This document shows positions 12,389 through 22,241 of a DNA stretch of 64,000 nucleotides, piece after piece. The stretch spans positions 1,112,449 to 1,176,448 of the forward strand of contig JAEVLN010000011.1 of assembly GCA_018350325.1 (NCBI GenBank), given 5' to 3'. Below the pieces are notes generated by a model. The model did no database searches, had not been told where the DNA came from, and worked only from the letters and a program-made list of their open reading frames with translations. The translations under genes and the position numbers were made by a program. Origin of the DNA: Globodera rostochiensis (taxonomy: Eukaryota; Nematoda; Chromadorea; Rhabditida; Heteroderidae). How positions within the stretch are numbered: the first letter of the stretch is position 1; the number at the start of each line of letters is the position of its first letter.

Positions 12389-12865
12389 AAATTATTTAAG
12401 AATTCTTTAAATTTATTGAAAATGTTAATAATTTTAGTAAAAAAATAGTTTTGTCTATCAAAAGTCAGGATTTATTAATCCAAAGCTTTATATTTGTTTT
12501 CTTAAAAGATCAAATCGTTCGAAGCCAATGCTTTAAATTAATATTAAAGGCAATAATTTTTTTATTTTGAAAAACCGAAATTAATAATGTTAGCCAATTT
12601 TTTAACAAAATTATTTTCCGAAAAGATCAAATCGTTCAAACTTCGAAGCCAAATTCTTTTAATTAAAAATATAAATAATTAATGCGATATATTTGTTTAA
12701 AAAAAATCGAATAAATAATGTTTGCCAAAATCTAAAAATAGTCTCTTTATTCACGCTTAGGAAAACACAGGGCAAAATTTGGGTTAACTGTTTTTGGGAA
12801 TACCGAAATTCCCCCAACAGTTTTTGGAGGTCTCACCCAGATTGATTAATTGTTTTTCTGCGCAG

Positions 12866-12966
12866 TGGAGAAGCTGATTACCCAGCTGGTCCGCAACGCC
12901 AAAGCTCAACAACACACCAGCGACGGGAAAACCCAACTCGTTCACCTTTGCCCAACTTTTTTGAAC
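12866..12966. other. Isolated coding-like segment, identity unknown
   Basis: A GC-richer island in AT-rich DNA. On the plus strand, after the acceptor-like 'ttttctgcgcag', it reads EKLITQLVRNAKAQQHTSDG. The minus strand is also open, with a GFPVAGVLLSFGVADQLG-like reading. No splice donor or start fits well on either strand. It may be a captured exon fragment; I do not recognise it. Confidence 0.25.
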
Positions 12967-13346
12967 TTTTTGCATTAAAAGTTTTTCTAGAGAACAAAAT
13001 CAAATATTTTTGAGTTTGAAAGCAAACGCTCCGTAGAAGCTATAAGTAAGCAAAAGCTAACCGATTGGCCAAATGCCAAAAAAGTTATGGGCCGAAAATC
13101 AGAAAGTTTGAGTTTTGTGGAAGAAGTAAAAAGTGTTTTGACGCAACAAAAAATTCGAGTTTTAATGAAATATACCAGCCAAAATAAAAGGGAAAAATCC
13201 GAAATTTTGATCAAAAATGTAATACAAAAATTTTGACGGTATTCCGTGAAATTCCGTATTTTTTTAGTTGTTCCGTATTACACTAGTTTATTATTAAATT
13301 AACATTTTCAATAAAATTAAAAAAATTTTAAGCAATTGCAGGCAAT

Positions 13347-13405
13347 GAAAATTTGGCGATTAATTATTTTCTTAATCTTGCAGCCAATTCCACGTTGCAT
13401 ATAAT
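13347..13405 (+). pseudogene. Orphan signal-peptide start of a family copy
   Basis: After the family-typical leader 'gcaattgcaggca' comes ATGAAAATTTGGCGATTAATT, encoding MKIWRLIIFLIL. The frame then runs into the class I upstream flank ('ccaattccacgttgcatataatgc') and stops. It is the 5' end of one subfamily fused to the promoter of the other, immediately upstream of the intact gene at 13489. Confidence 0.65.
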
Positions 13406-13488
13406 GCTAATAAATAATTCCATATAAAAAATAACATTACAATTTCAATAAGCATCCAAATATCCATATTTTTTTCTTATAAAAAAAT

Positions 13489-14649
13489 ATGAAAAATTTA
13501 TTATTACTTTTAATTCAATTCTATGCAATATATAAAGTTGAAAAGGCTGACTCGGTTAAACTGAACAAAACATTTGATGAAATATTTGGAAAAGGTTGGG
13601 ACGCGGAGGTGCCGGAATTTACAGAAACCAAAGAATGGCATAAAATGGAAACACAGACAACAGAAGTTGAGAATAAATCAACTGATCAGCCCAATCGAAA
13701 TGAACAAAACTTTTCTGATCATTATGAAAGTTTTGTGAATAGAAAAATAAAGGAAAGATTTGATGAAATTTATGATGAAAATTGGTCGGAAGACGACAAT
13801 GAACTTATTGAAGAAGATGAAGCTGTTTCAACTGATCAAAATGATTGCATTGTTGGACAAAAATGTCAGAAAGTGCAAGAAAATGGCACAAAACTCATAA
13901 ATGTTTATTCTGATCAGCAAAAGCGTGAAATTGTTGAAGAATTCATTAAAATGAAAAATGAATATAAGCAAAAAGGAAAACATTCCAGAAAAGAGTGGAA
14001 TTATAAATATACACAAATTGCAAAAAGTATCGGCGTCAGCCTGAGAGCAATTAAAAAATGGAAAAAAGAGTTTGGACTGACTCATAAATTGCAATCAGAT
14101 AAAGTAAAAAAGGAAAAACTAAAAGAATATTGTGAAATTAAAGGAAATAATCCAAGAATCAAAGATTTAGAAATAGCGGAAAGTTTAAATATTGGAAGAA
14201 GAACACTGAAGCAATGGAAAATGGAACTTAAAAATGCTGTCAAAGATGAGAAAGATTGTTCTTTACAAATGGAACTTAATCAAATAACGCAACTCAATGT
14301 TTATTCTGATCAACAAAAACGTCAAATTTTGCAACAATTTGATGAAATAAAAAGCAAATGTAAAAAGGCAAAACTAAAAAACATTTCAATGCACGAACTT
14401 GATAATAAAATTGCAAAAAAATTAGGCGTTTGTGTCAGAACAATTATTCGATGGAAGCGCGAATTTTGCATTTCTGTCAGCAACAAAATTTCTGATGCAA
14501 CAAAAATTGGAATTTTAAAGAAATATGCCAAAATAAAAGAAAAGAATCCAAAAATGCGTGATTGTGACATTGCCGATTTGTTGAAAATCTCAATAAGCAG
14601 TCTTCGTAATTGGAAAAAACAATTTAAAGATGAAATTAAGAAAATTTGA
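13489..14649 (+). CDS. Secreted tandem-HTH protein, class I, 386 aa
   Basis: A single uninterrupted exon. Residues 1-20 form a signal peptide (MKNLLLLLIQFYAIYKVEKA). Two acidic repeats follow: FDEIFGKGW at 29 and FDEIYDENW at 91. A linker with two Cys (120, 126) leads into four helix-turn-helix-like repeats at about 140-197, 204-248, 272-328 and 334-382. Each has IA-x-x-L-x-[IV] followed by T[IL]/AI/SL-x-x-WK, as in homeodomain-like transposase or Brinker-type DNA-binding modules. Tryptophans at 191, 243, 322 and 375 mark the putative recognition helices. The protein is very Lys-rich and ends KKQFKDEIKKI. Unlike several paralogues it has TKLINVYS in place of TKLIKRRKN, so it lacks the KRRK patch. 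The start is the first ATG, conserved with 54535. I infer a secreted nucleic-acid-binding protein; the function is unproven. Confidence 0.85.
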   Translation: MKNLLLLLIQFYAIYKVEKADSVKLNKTFDEIFGKGWDAEVPEFTETKEWHKMETQTTEVENKSTDQPNRNEQNFSDHYESFVNRKIKERFDEIYDENWSEDDNELIEEDEAVSTDQNDCIVGQKCQKVQENGTKLINVYSDQQKREIVEEFIKMKNEYKQKGKHSRKEWNYKYTQIAKSIGVSLRAIKKWKKEFGLTHKLQSDKVKKEKLKEYCEIKGNNPRIKDLEIAESLNIGRRTLKQWKMELKNAVKDEKDCSLQMELNQITQLNVYSDQQKRQILQQFDEIKSKCKKAKLKNISMHELDNKIAKKLGVCVRTIIRWKREFCISVSNKISDATKIGILKKYAKIKEKNPKMRDCDIADLLKISISSLRNWKKQFKDEIKKI

Positions 14650-14689
14650 AAATTTCGGACTTTGTAGGCCCTTGACTCAACGGGAAAAT

Positions 14690-15190
14690 GTTTTTATTGT
14701 TTCGGATTGGATTATTTGGAAATTTTTCTTTTATCGATTGATTCCCAATTTAAAAAAAATCTTTTTGAGCCCCTTTTTCGCCGCTTAATTGTGCCTCATA
14801 AATATTTCGGTTGTGGCTCAATAATATTTTATTTTGCTATTTATGGTACCAATGTGAAAAGTAAAAAGCTTATCGGCTTTTAAGTTTCTAGGGTATATGT
14901 TTTTTTAAAGAAATGCTCTATTTGAGATTCCGGGTCTTTAATTTTAAATCAAATGTTTAGTAATAATTGGAGCTCACAAATCTGAGGTTTTTTCATCCAA
15001 AATGAATATTTTCAAGCCAATTCTTGAATTACTGACAAAATCGTAGAAAAATAAAAGATTTTGGCATTGAATAAACCTTAATCTCTGAACTAGAGACCGA
15101 CATTTTGAAAATTCCTGGACCCGGACCCTGGACCTGGATTTTAGGGAGGTGCCTGGACCTGACTTCCTGGACCAAAGTCTAGGAAAAATG
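14690..15190 (+). repeat. 3'-flank block of the tandem-HTH gene family
   Basis: Downstream of the 13489 gene. It shares long stretches with 10360-10830 and 23440-23800 ('attgtttcggattggatta', 'gtaccaatgtgaaaag', 'agattccgggtctttaatt') and its distal end with 9231-9400. It ends abruptly after 'ccaaagtctaggaaaaat', where another block begins. Confidence 0.75.
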
Positions 15191-15402
15191 GATAATTTAA
15201 TCTTTTTTTAAATAAAATATTGCCTGTAATTATTTAATAATTTGATTTAATTTGGGCTTCGAACGATTTGATCATTCGGAAACCAATGCGCAGTGGCGAA
15301 ACTCTAAGATTTAGCATTAAAAATTTGAGAAAAAACGGAGAAATATTTAAAAATAAATATGTTTACTTAGCTTTAAAAAGTTTGCAATTTAAACGGTAAT
15401 AG

Positions 15403-15732
15403 TGGAGTTGGTTACCCCCAGCTCATCACTTTTTTTAAGAAAATAATTTTTTTTCAAAATCGGGAAAAAGATGTTTCTATGGGTAGGGGCGTAGGATCCA
15501 TATATGGCCTTCGTTTTGACCGATTCCGAACAGTGGACAAGATACTGCTATAAATCGACTTTGAACAAAGAATTTTTTAAATATTCGAATTCGGGTTTTA
15601 GAATTAGAATCAGGCAAAATGGAGGTCAGATATGGATTCTACGCCCCCGAATACCCATAGAAACACCATTCGATGTTGAAAAAAAAGATTATTTTGTTAA
15701 AAAAAGTGATGAGATGGGGGTGACCAACTCCA
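15403..15732. mobile_element. Foldback element, 330 bp, left-arm copy
   Basis: Terminal inverted repeats of about 35 bp: TGGAGTTGGTTACCCCCAGC at the left, and its near-complement GGGGGTGACCAACTCCA at the right, both next to 'catcactttttt'. No clear target duplication. The interior contains 'attcgggttttagaatt...caaaatggaggtcagatatgg', which resembles the interior of the foldback at 45871-46341. A short open frame inside (15504-15743) appears identically in the other arm and is not judged a gene. Confidence 0.65.
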
Positions 15733-16061
15733 ATCCCGGTTGAAAATCTTGGTCCCGATCCTGGTTTTCTGGTCCCGGCCCCGGGTTTTTCCAAAGTCCC
15801 GGTGCCGTGCAACCCTAGTCTATATAGATCAATATTTTGGTATTTTTCAATAAAAATGCATATTCTTTATCCCGAAAATTTCCTAAGAAAAATTCAATAA
15901 AAACAAAGTGTGCACCAGGGATGTGTATCGTATCATAATCGTAAATATTGTAATTTAAAGCCATATCATATCGTATCGTAATGGCTAAATCACGCGTATC
16001 GTAATTTTTGACAAGACTTGGACTCCAGATTTGGGAGCGGGGTCGGCGCTACCGATAGGCG

Positions 16062-16279
16062 CTGTTCGGGTGAAGCCCGAGAACGATTTGAGTGATCCAC
16101 TCCGCCTTTCTTTTCCTTTGACCTCTGTCCACCCATTTCCCACAATATTTATCTGTTATGTCTGCCTCCCATAGGTTAGGTTTCCCCACCTCCGACCCCT
16201 CCGATTATTTTATAATTTAAATTGATCGTCTTTTAATAAATACTTTATTACGCGGTCAAGCGGCTCAAGGACCGAACAG
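16062..16279. mobile_element. 218-bp insertion present in only one inverted-repeat arm
   Basis: This block interrupts the GC palindrome of the left arm; the right arm has no counterpart (20532-20545 is continuous). It begins CTGTTCGG and ends CCGAACAG, an 8-bp perfect terminal inverted repeat, with a further imperfect match inward (tgaagcc / ttgagcc). Flanks 'gcg' and 'acg' could be a degenerate 3-bp target duplication. A small non-autonomous element is the simplest reading. No coding capacity. Confidence 0.55.
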
Positions 16280-17260
16280 ACGCCGCCGGGAAAATTCAAA
16301 ATTTCCAAAAAATACCGGGTACTTTTCCGTTCTTGGGCGCCACAAAATCAAATTTACTTCAACTTTGGGTTTTGTTGTGGTCCATCTCAACAAATTAGGT
16401 TTCAATAGACAGTTCGTGTACGAGACAAATACAATTCCTTATCTCCAATATCAACGAGTTTAGGTCTTTAACCTAAAGACCGGTAATATAAAAATTGCGG
16501 GAGTGGAAATCCCGGTCTCGCCCGCCGGTCTCTACTTTAATCCCAGCAAGTTCATTTTGATAGAAGTGATTTCGCACTTTCAGACAATCGCTTCAATTTC
16601 TGGAATTAATAGACAATTTTAGTAAAAAATATCACCCCGAAATCCACGTCAAAAACCCCTCGGGGTTTAAAAACTCCAATCTGATTCAATCCCGAACCCC
16701 CGCCCCCTCTCCAATCGCTTCAATTTCTGCCAATAAATGACATTGAGAAATGTGTTTTATTTTTGTAGACTTCAAAATTTAAATTAGCAAAATTATGTAT
16801 TTATACTGAATTTGCTGAATATTTAAAAAAATTTATAACTTTGTACAAAGTTGAGCTAACTTTATTCAAAGTTGAGAGATCAAATTGCTTTAGTGTCATA
16901 AAATTAGAGTTGTCATAAAATGCAAAAAATAATAATTTTCTTAACAAGATTCATTAAAATTTTTTTCTCGGTGGCGCCCATCGGCACCGCCGACCCACTT
17001 GCCAAACAGAATCGTTAAAAAATTGATGATGAGGCAGACATTGAAGTGAAGACAATATTTATCGATATGCAAAAATTTCCCTTAAAAAAATTTCGGTATT
17101 TCGGATTTAAAATCGTTTCGGATTTTTGAGGTTTCGGAATTTCGGATTTTATTTTCCGATTTTGCCCATCCCTGGTATATAGGATGTTATTTAACCAGCG
17201 CCAACATGTAGGCACGATTATCCCCCCAAAAAAATGTTTTTTAAAAAGAACAATTTTCTG

Positions 17261-18059
17261 ACGCATTGTTCGCTGACGCATTGTCCTTCACTTACGGATT
17301 GTCCTTCACTGACGGATTGTCCTTCACTGACGCATTGGCCTTCAATTGTCCTTCACTGACGGATTGTCCTTCACTGACGCATTGTCTTTCACTGACGGAT
17401 TGTCCTTCACTGACGCATTGTCCTTCACTGACGGATTGCCCTTCACTGACGGATTGTCCTTCACTGACGGATGGATTGTCCTTCACTGACGGATGGATTG
17501 TCCTTCACTGACGCATTGTCCTTCACTGACGGATTGTCCTTCACTGACGGATGGATTGTCCTTCACTGACGCATTGTCCTTCACTGACGGATTGTCCTTC
17601 ACTGACGGTTTGTCCTTCACTGACGGATTGTCCTTCACTGACGCATTGTCTTTCACTGACGGATTGTCCTTCACTGACGCATTGTCCTTCACTGACGGAT
17701 TGCCCTTCACTGACGAATTGTCCTTCACTGACGGATGGATTGTCCTTCACTGACGGATGGATTGTCCTTCACTGACGCATTGTCCTTCACTGACGGATTG
17801 TCCTTCACTGACGGTTTGTCCTTCACTGACGCATTGTCCTTTACTGACGCATTGTCCTTTACTGACGCATTGTCCTTCACAGACGCATTGTCCTTCACTG
17901 ACGCATTGTCCTTCACTGACGCATTGTCCTTCACTGACGCATTGTCCTTCACTGACGCATTGTGCTTCACTGACGGTTTTGTCCTTCACTGACGGATTGT
18001 CCTTCACTGACGCATTGTCCTTCACTGACGCATTGTCCTTCACAGACGCATTGTCCTTC
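17261..18059. repeat. 18-bp minisatellite, over 40 units
   Basis: Tandem units of CTTCACTGACGGATTGTC with GCATTG/GGATTG/GGTTTG variants, and occasional 22-bp units carrying an added GGAT (for example 17468, 17490, 17549, 17733, 17755). GCATTG units dominate toward the right end and mixed types the left, indicating local unit homogenisation. Open frames on both strands (repeating SLTDCP, FTDGLS, VKDNPS, VSEGQ) are consequences of the unit length being divisible by three. Confidence 0.95.
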
Positions 18060-18370
18060 CAATTAATCCAAAATAATGCTTTTTGTTCGTCTAAAAATAA
18101 AAGTGGTCCCGGCGGCAATTTAACGCATTATAAGTAATAAATTGTTTAAAAAATTGTCTAACATTATTTATTCAATTTTTTAAATAAAATAATATTGCAT
18201 GTAATTTTTTAATATATTGATTTAATTTTGGCTTCGAACGAATTTAATCATTCAGAAAACCAATAAAAGCATTGGATTAAGAGATATTGTCTTTATATTG
18301 ACAAAAACTAGTTTAACTAATATTATTAACATTTTCAATAAATTTAAAGAATTCTTAAGAAATTCTGGCA

Positions 18371-19600
18371 ATGAAATTTTGGCAATTTTCTTTAATCTAT
18401 GCAGCATTTTTGATCAAAAATGCTGAATCTGTGAGCCAACCAAAACTAAATAAAACATTTGATGAAATCTTTGGAAAAGGTTGGGACGCGGAGGTGCCGG
18501 AATTTACAGAAACCAAAGAATGGCATAAAATGGAAACACAGACAATAGAAGTTGAGAATAAATCAACTGATCAGCCTAATCCAAATGAACAAAGCTTTTC
18601 TGATCATTATGAAAGTTTTGTGAATAGAAAAATAAAGGAAAGATTTGATGAAATGTTTGATGAAAATTGGTCGGAAGAGGGCAATGAATTAATTGAAGAA
18701 GCTGAAGCTGATTCAACTGATCAAAACGATTGCATTGATGGACAAAAATGTCAAAAAGTGCAAGAAAATGGCGACCCTGGCACAAAAAACATAAAAAGAC
18801 GCAAAAATGATTATTCTGAGCAACAAAAGCGTGAAATTTTTGAAGAGTTTATTAAAAAGAAAAATGAATTTAAGCAAAAAGGAAAATATTCAAGAAAAGA
18901 ATGGGATAAAAATTATACCAAAATTTCACAGAGTGTCGGTGTCGCTTATAACACAATTAAAAAATGGAAAAAGCTTGGACTAAGCATAAAATTACATTCA
19001 AATAAAGAAAAGAGGGAAAAACTAAAAGAATATTGTGAAATTAAAAGAAATAATCCAAAAATCAAAGATTTTGAAATAGCGAAAAGTTTAAACATTGCAG
19101 GAAGCACACTAAGGCAATGGAAAAAAGAAATTAAAAATGCTGTCAAAGATGAGAAAGATTGTTCTTTACAAATGGAACTTAATCAAATAACGCAACTCAA
19201 TGTTTATTCTGATCAACAAAAACGTCAAATTTTGAAACAATTTGATGAAATAAAAAGCAAATGTAAAAAGGCAAAACTAAAAAACATTTCAATGCACGAA
19301 CTTGATAATAAAATTTCAAAAAAATTGGGCGTAAGTGCCAGCACAATTATTCGATGGAAGCGCAAATTTGGCCTTTCTGTCAGCAATAAATTTTCTGATT
19401 CATCAAAAATTGAAATTTTAAAGAAATATGCCAAATTAAAAAGGAAAAATCCGAAAATGAGTGATTGTGACATTGCTAATTTGTTGAATATTACCAGGCC
19501 AACTTTAGCTGGATGGAAAGCGAAATTCATAGGCATTGTAAATGATAAACATGCTGAAGAAGCTGAATCGACTGATCATGACGACGATGTTGATGAATAG
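18371..19600 (+). CDS. Secreted tandem-HTH protein, class II, 409 aa
   Basis: Intronless. The signal peptide is MKFWQFSLIYAAFLIKNAES, the class II leader preceded by the conserved flank 'aaagaattcttaagaaattctggca'. FDEIFGKGW and FDEMFDENW motifs follow, then a Cys pair (CIDGQKC), the basic patch NIKRRKN, and four HTH-like repeats with cores ISQSVGVAYNTIKKWKK, IAKSLNIAGSTLRQWKK, ISKKLGVSASTIIRWKR and IANLLNITRPTLAGWKA. It ends in an acidic tail (EEAESTDHDDDVDE), shared only with the 25218 gene. The KRRK patch could act as a nuclear localisation signal. The gene lies alone between two inverted-repeat arms, so the whole unit may be a duplication module. Role inferred: secreted nucleic-acid-binding protein. 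Confidence 0.85.
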   Translation: MKFWQFSLIYAAFLIKNAESVSQPKLNKTFDEIFGKGWDAEVPEFTETKEWHKMETQTIEVENKSTDQPNPNEQSFSDHYESFVNRKIKERFDEMFDENWSEEGNELIEEAEADSTDQNDCIDGQKCQKVQENGDPGTKNIKRRKNDYSEQQKREIFEEFIKKKNEFKQKGKYSRKEWDKNYTKISQSVGVAYNTIKKWKKLGLSIKLHSNKEKREKLKEYCEIKRNNPKIKDFEIAKSLNIAGSTLRQWKKEIKNAVKDEKDCSLQMELNQITQLNVYSDQQKRQILKQFDEIKSKCKKAKLKNISMHELDNKISKKLGVSASTIIRWKRKFGLSVSNKFSDSSKIEILKKYAKLKRKNPKMSDCDIANLLNITRPTLAGWKAKFIGIVNDKHAEEAESTDHDDDVDE

Positions 19601-20242
19601 GGCTGGGATTTTAGTCTAAAAATATATAAATCGTCACTAACAATTTATTTGATCAATAAACTTATCTAAAAAAGGGTAATATTTACGTCGTTAATGAAAG
19701 CTTCGACACTTTCACGCTTTTGCTAGTCAGAATAAACGGGGCGTGAGGGCGGAAGAAGACACGGGGCAACGGGGAGAGGCAGTGCGTTGATGCGACAATT
19801 GCAGTCGAGTAAGCAAATCATTCCAGCATTTCCGCTATTTCGAAATCGAATTTCTTTTTTTAATTTCGTAATTTACATTTTATTGCAAATCTCTTAGCAA
19901 AACATCAAATTTTCTTGGCGGCGCCTATCGGCACCGCCAATCTTCCCCTGCATTCAAGAAAATCGAGAGAGACTTTTTTGAACTTTTTTTGCAATTCACT
20001 CATTTTTAAGCTCCACAAGTTCTTAGGAGTGTATTTTTTTGGTTTAATTGCAAGTTGGCGGTGCCGATAGGCGCCGTCGAGAAAAATACAATACTCAATT
20101 TGTTAAGAGATTTTCAACGAAAATTTTAAAATTCGGTAATTTTTTGGGAATGGGAGGGGTCGGCGGCGCAGCTAAGCGCCGCCGGGGAAAAAATGGAAGT
20201 TGTAGTAAATTCAAAAGAATAAAAAGATTCTCAGTCGCTGAG

Positions 20243-21235
20243 AGTGCGAAATCACTTCTATCAAAATGAACTTGCTGGGATTAAAGTAGAGACCGGCGGG
20301 CGAGACCGGGATTTCCACTCCCGCAATTTTTATATTACCGGTCTTTAGGTTAAAGACCTAAACTCGTTGATATTGGAGATAAGGAATTGTATTTGTCTCG
20401 TACACGAACTGTCTATTGAAACCTAATTTGTTGAGATGGACCACAACACAAAACCCAAAGTTGAAGTAAATTTGATTTTGTGGCGCCCAAGAACGGAAAA
20501 GTACCCGGTATTTTTTGGAAATTTTGAATTTCCCCGGCGGCGTCTATCGGCACCGCCGACCCCGCTCCCAAATCTGGAGTCCAAGTCTTGTCAAAAATTA
20601 CGATACGCGTGATTTAGCCATTACGATACGATATGATATGGCTTTAAATTACAATATTTACGATTATGATACGATACACATCCCTGGTGCACACTTTGTT
20701 TTTATTGAATTTTTCTTAGGAAATTTTCGGGATAAAGAATATGCATTTTTATTGAAAAATACCAAAATATTAATCTATATAGACTAGGGTTGCACGGCAC
20801 CGGGACTTTGGAAAAACCCGGGGCCGGGACCAGAAAACCAGGATCGGGACCAAGATTTTCAACCGGGATTGGAGTTGGTCACCCCCATCTCATCACTTTT
20901 TTTAACAAAATAATCTTTTTTTTCAACATCGAATGGTGTTTCTATGGGTATTCGGGGGCGTAGAATCCATATCTGACCTCCATTTTGCCTGATTCTAATT
21001 CTAAAACCCGAATTCGAATATTTAAAAAATTCTTTGTTCAAAGTCGATTTATAGCAGTATCTTGTCCACTGTTCGGAATCGGTCAAAACGAAGGCCATAT
21101 ATGGATCCTACGCCCCTACCCATAGAAACATCTTTTTCCCGATTTTGAAAAAAAATTATTTTCTTAAAAAAAGTGATGAGCTGGGGGTAACCAACTCCAC
21201 TATTACCGTTTAAATTGCAAACTTTTTAAAGCTAA
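20243..21235 (-). repeat. Right arm of the large inverted repeat
   Basis: Reverse complement of 15366-16578. It contains a second copy of the 330-bp foldback element (20870-21199) and lacks the 218-bp insertion of the left arm. At its inner edge (20055-20243) lies an extra copy of the GC palindrome that is outside the repeat. Confidence 0.9.
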
Positions 21236-22164
21236 GATTTTTTAATGCTAATTAGATTTCGCCAGCTTTGAGCCGAGATATGATTTTTTTAAGTCCCTGC
21301 GCAGTGGTTTCTTTCCGCCAAACAATTAGCGTCATCATCATTACAACAAGACCTCATGTCGAGATATACCATTACAAAAGTATTGCCATTAAATACATTT
21401 TTAGATTTTTTTAAAAATTTTAGGCCGCATTTACCAATTTTATAATTTGGAACCGCTTTGGAACCGGATTTAAAAATTTGAGATCGAGGTTTAAATGATG
21501 CTTTTGCTGCATTTTCCAATTTTCCACCGCTAATACAAGCTAAATTTTGCAAAATTAGTAATAAATAAAAGTAATTACGAGCACCCTGATCACTGGACGC
21601 GTAAATTTTTTGGCTCGAAAAAATAAAGAGAAAATATTTTTACAAACGAATTGCGTTTGCCAATTCCATTTTAGGAAGGGCAAATGCTTGTTTTGGTGCA
21701 AAAAGTCATTCATTTTCTGCAATTTAAAAAGGATGGAATTTTACTCATTTTTTGTATTGGTGGGAACAAAATTTTTTTTAGGAAGTCCCTCCCCCCCCCC
21801 GGCATAAAAATCTCTCATTTTTAACAATTTTTTAGTTATTCGCGGTTAGGCGACATTTTTTTCCATTTTGATAAATAATAATACAAGAAAAAAGCTGCCA
21901 ATTTCTGTTTTTGTGTTCTCTTTTCTCCTGAGCTCAGGGGTTCGTTAGGCTTAGGCTTAAGCCACAGACTTGTGGATCGCGGAGTCAAATGGCATATAAT
22001 TTGTATGGAAATCAAATGTTTTGATATTTCTTCAGTTTTTCGCAAAAAAAAATTCAAAAATAAACAAAAAATTCAAAAATAAAAAACCGCAGGGTGGCTT
22101 AGGCGAACCCATAAGTGCGAAAAAATTAACCCTGGCAAAAAGCAGCCAAAAAAATTGTAAAGAC

Positions 22165-22228
22165 TTTGCCGGCGCAAATGTGCCGGCGCAAAAGATTCCG
22201 GCGCAAATGTGTCGGCGCAAAAGATTGA
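22165..22228. repeat. Short tandem repeat, 'ccggcgcaaatgtg' type
   Basis: Alternating units of 'gccggcgcaaatgtg' and 'ccggcgcaaaagatt', four in a row. It borders the tandem exon array at 22242-22909. Confidence 0.8.
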
Positions 22229-22241
22229 GCACCAGCAAAAG

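Larger units (their letters stand above)
15366..16578 (+). repeat. Left arm of a large inverted repeat flanking the 18.4 kb gene
   Basis: This arm is the reverse complement of 20243-21235. Outer ends: 'cttagctttaaaaagtttgc' here and 'gcaaactttttaaagctaag' at the right. Inner ends: 'ttcattttgatagaagtgat' here and its complement at 20247-20268. Apart from one 218-bp extra block (16062-16279) and a few substitutions the arms are nearly identical, suggesting recent duplication or conversion. The 3.66 kb spacer contains the 18-bp minisatellite and an intact secreted tandem-HTH gene. Confidence 0.9.

Noticed and set aside
13071..13076. ATGCCA hexamer considered as a gland-type promoter motif upstream of 13489
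   Set aside because: A single hexamer 400 bp away; the same hexamer also occurs within the coding sequence of most copies (in TATGCCAAA), so it is not informative.
15504..15743. 79-codon frame present identically at 20859-21098 on the minus strand
   Set aside because: Lies inside the duplicated 330-bp foldback; identity is due to the inverted repeat, and one end reads into the terminal repeat.
17261..18059. CRISPR-like regular array
   Set aside because: No repeat-spacer alternation; the units are contiguous 18-bp tandem repeats in a eukaryotic genome.
17266..18137. Overlapping frames repeating FTDGLS, SLTDCP, VKDNPS, VSEGQ
   Set aside because: Produced by an 18-bp tandem repeat divisible by three; open in most frames on both strands.
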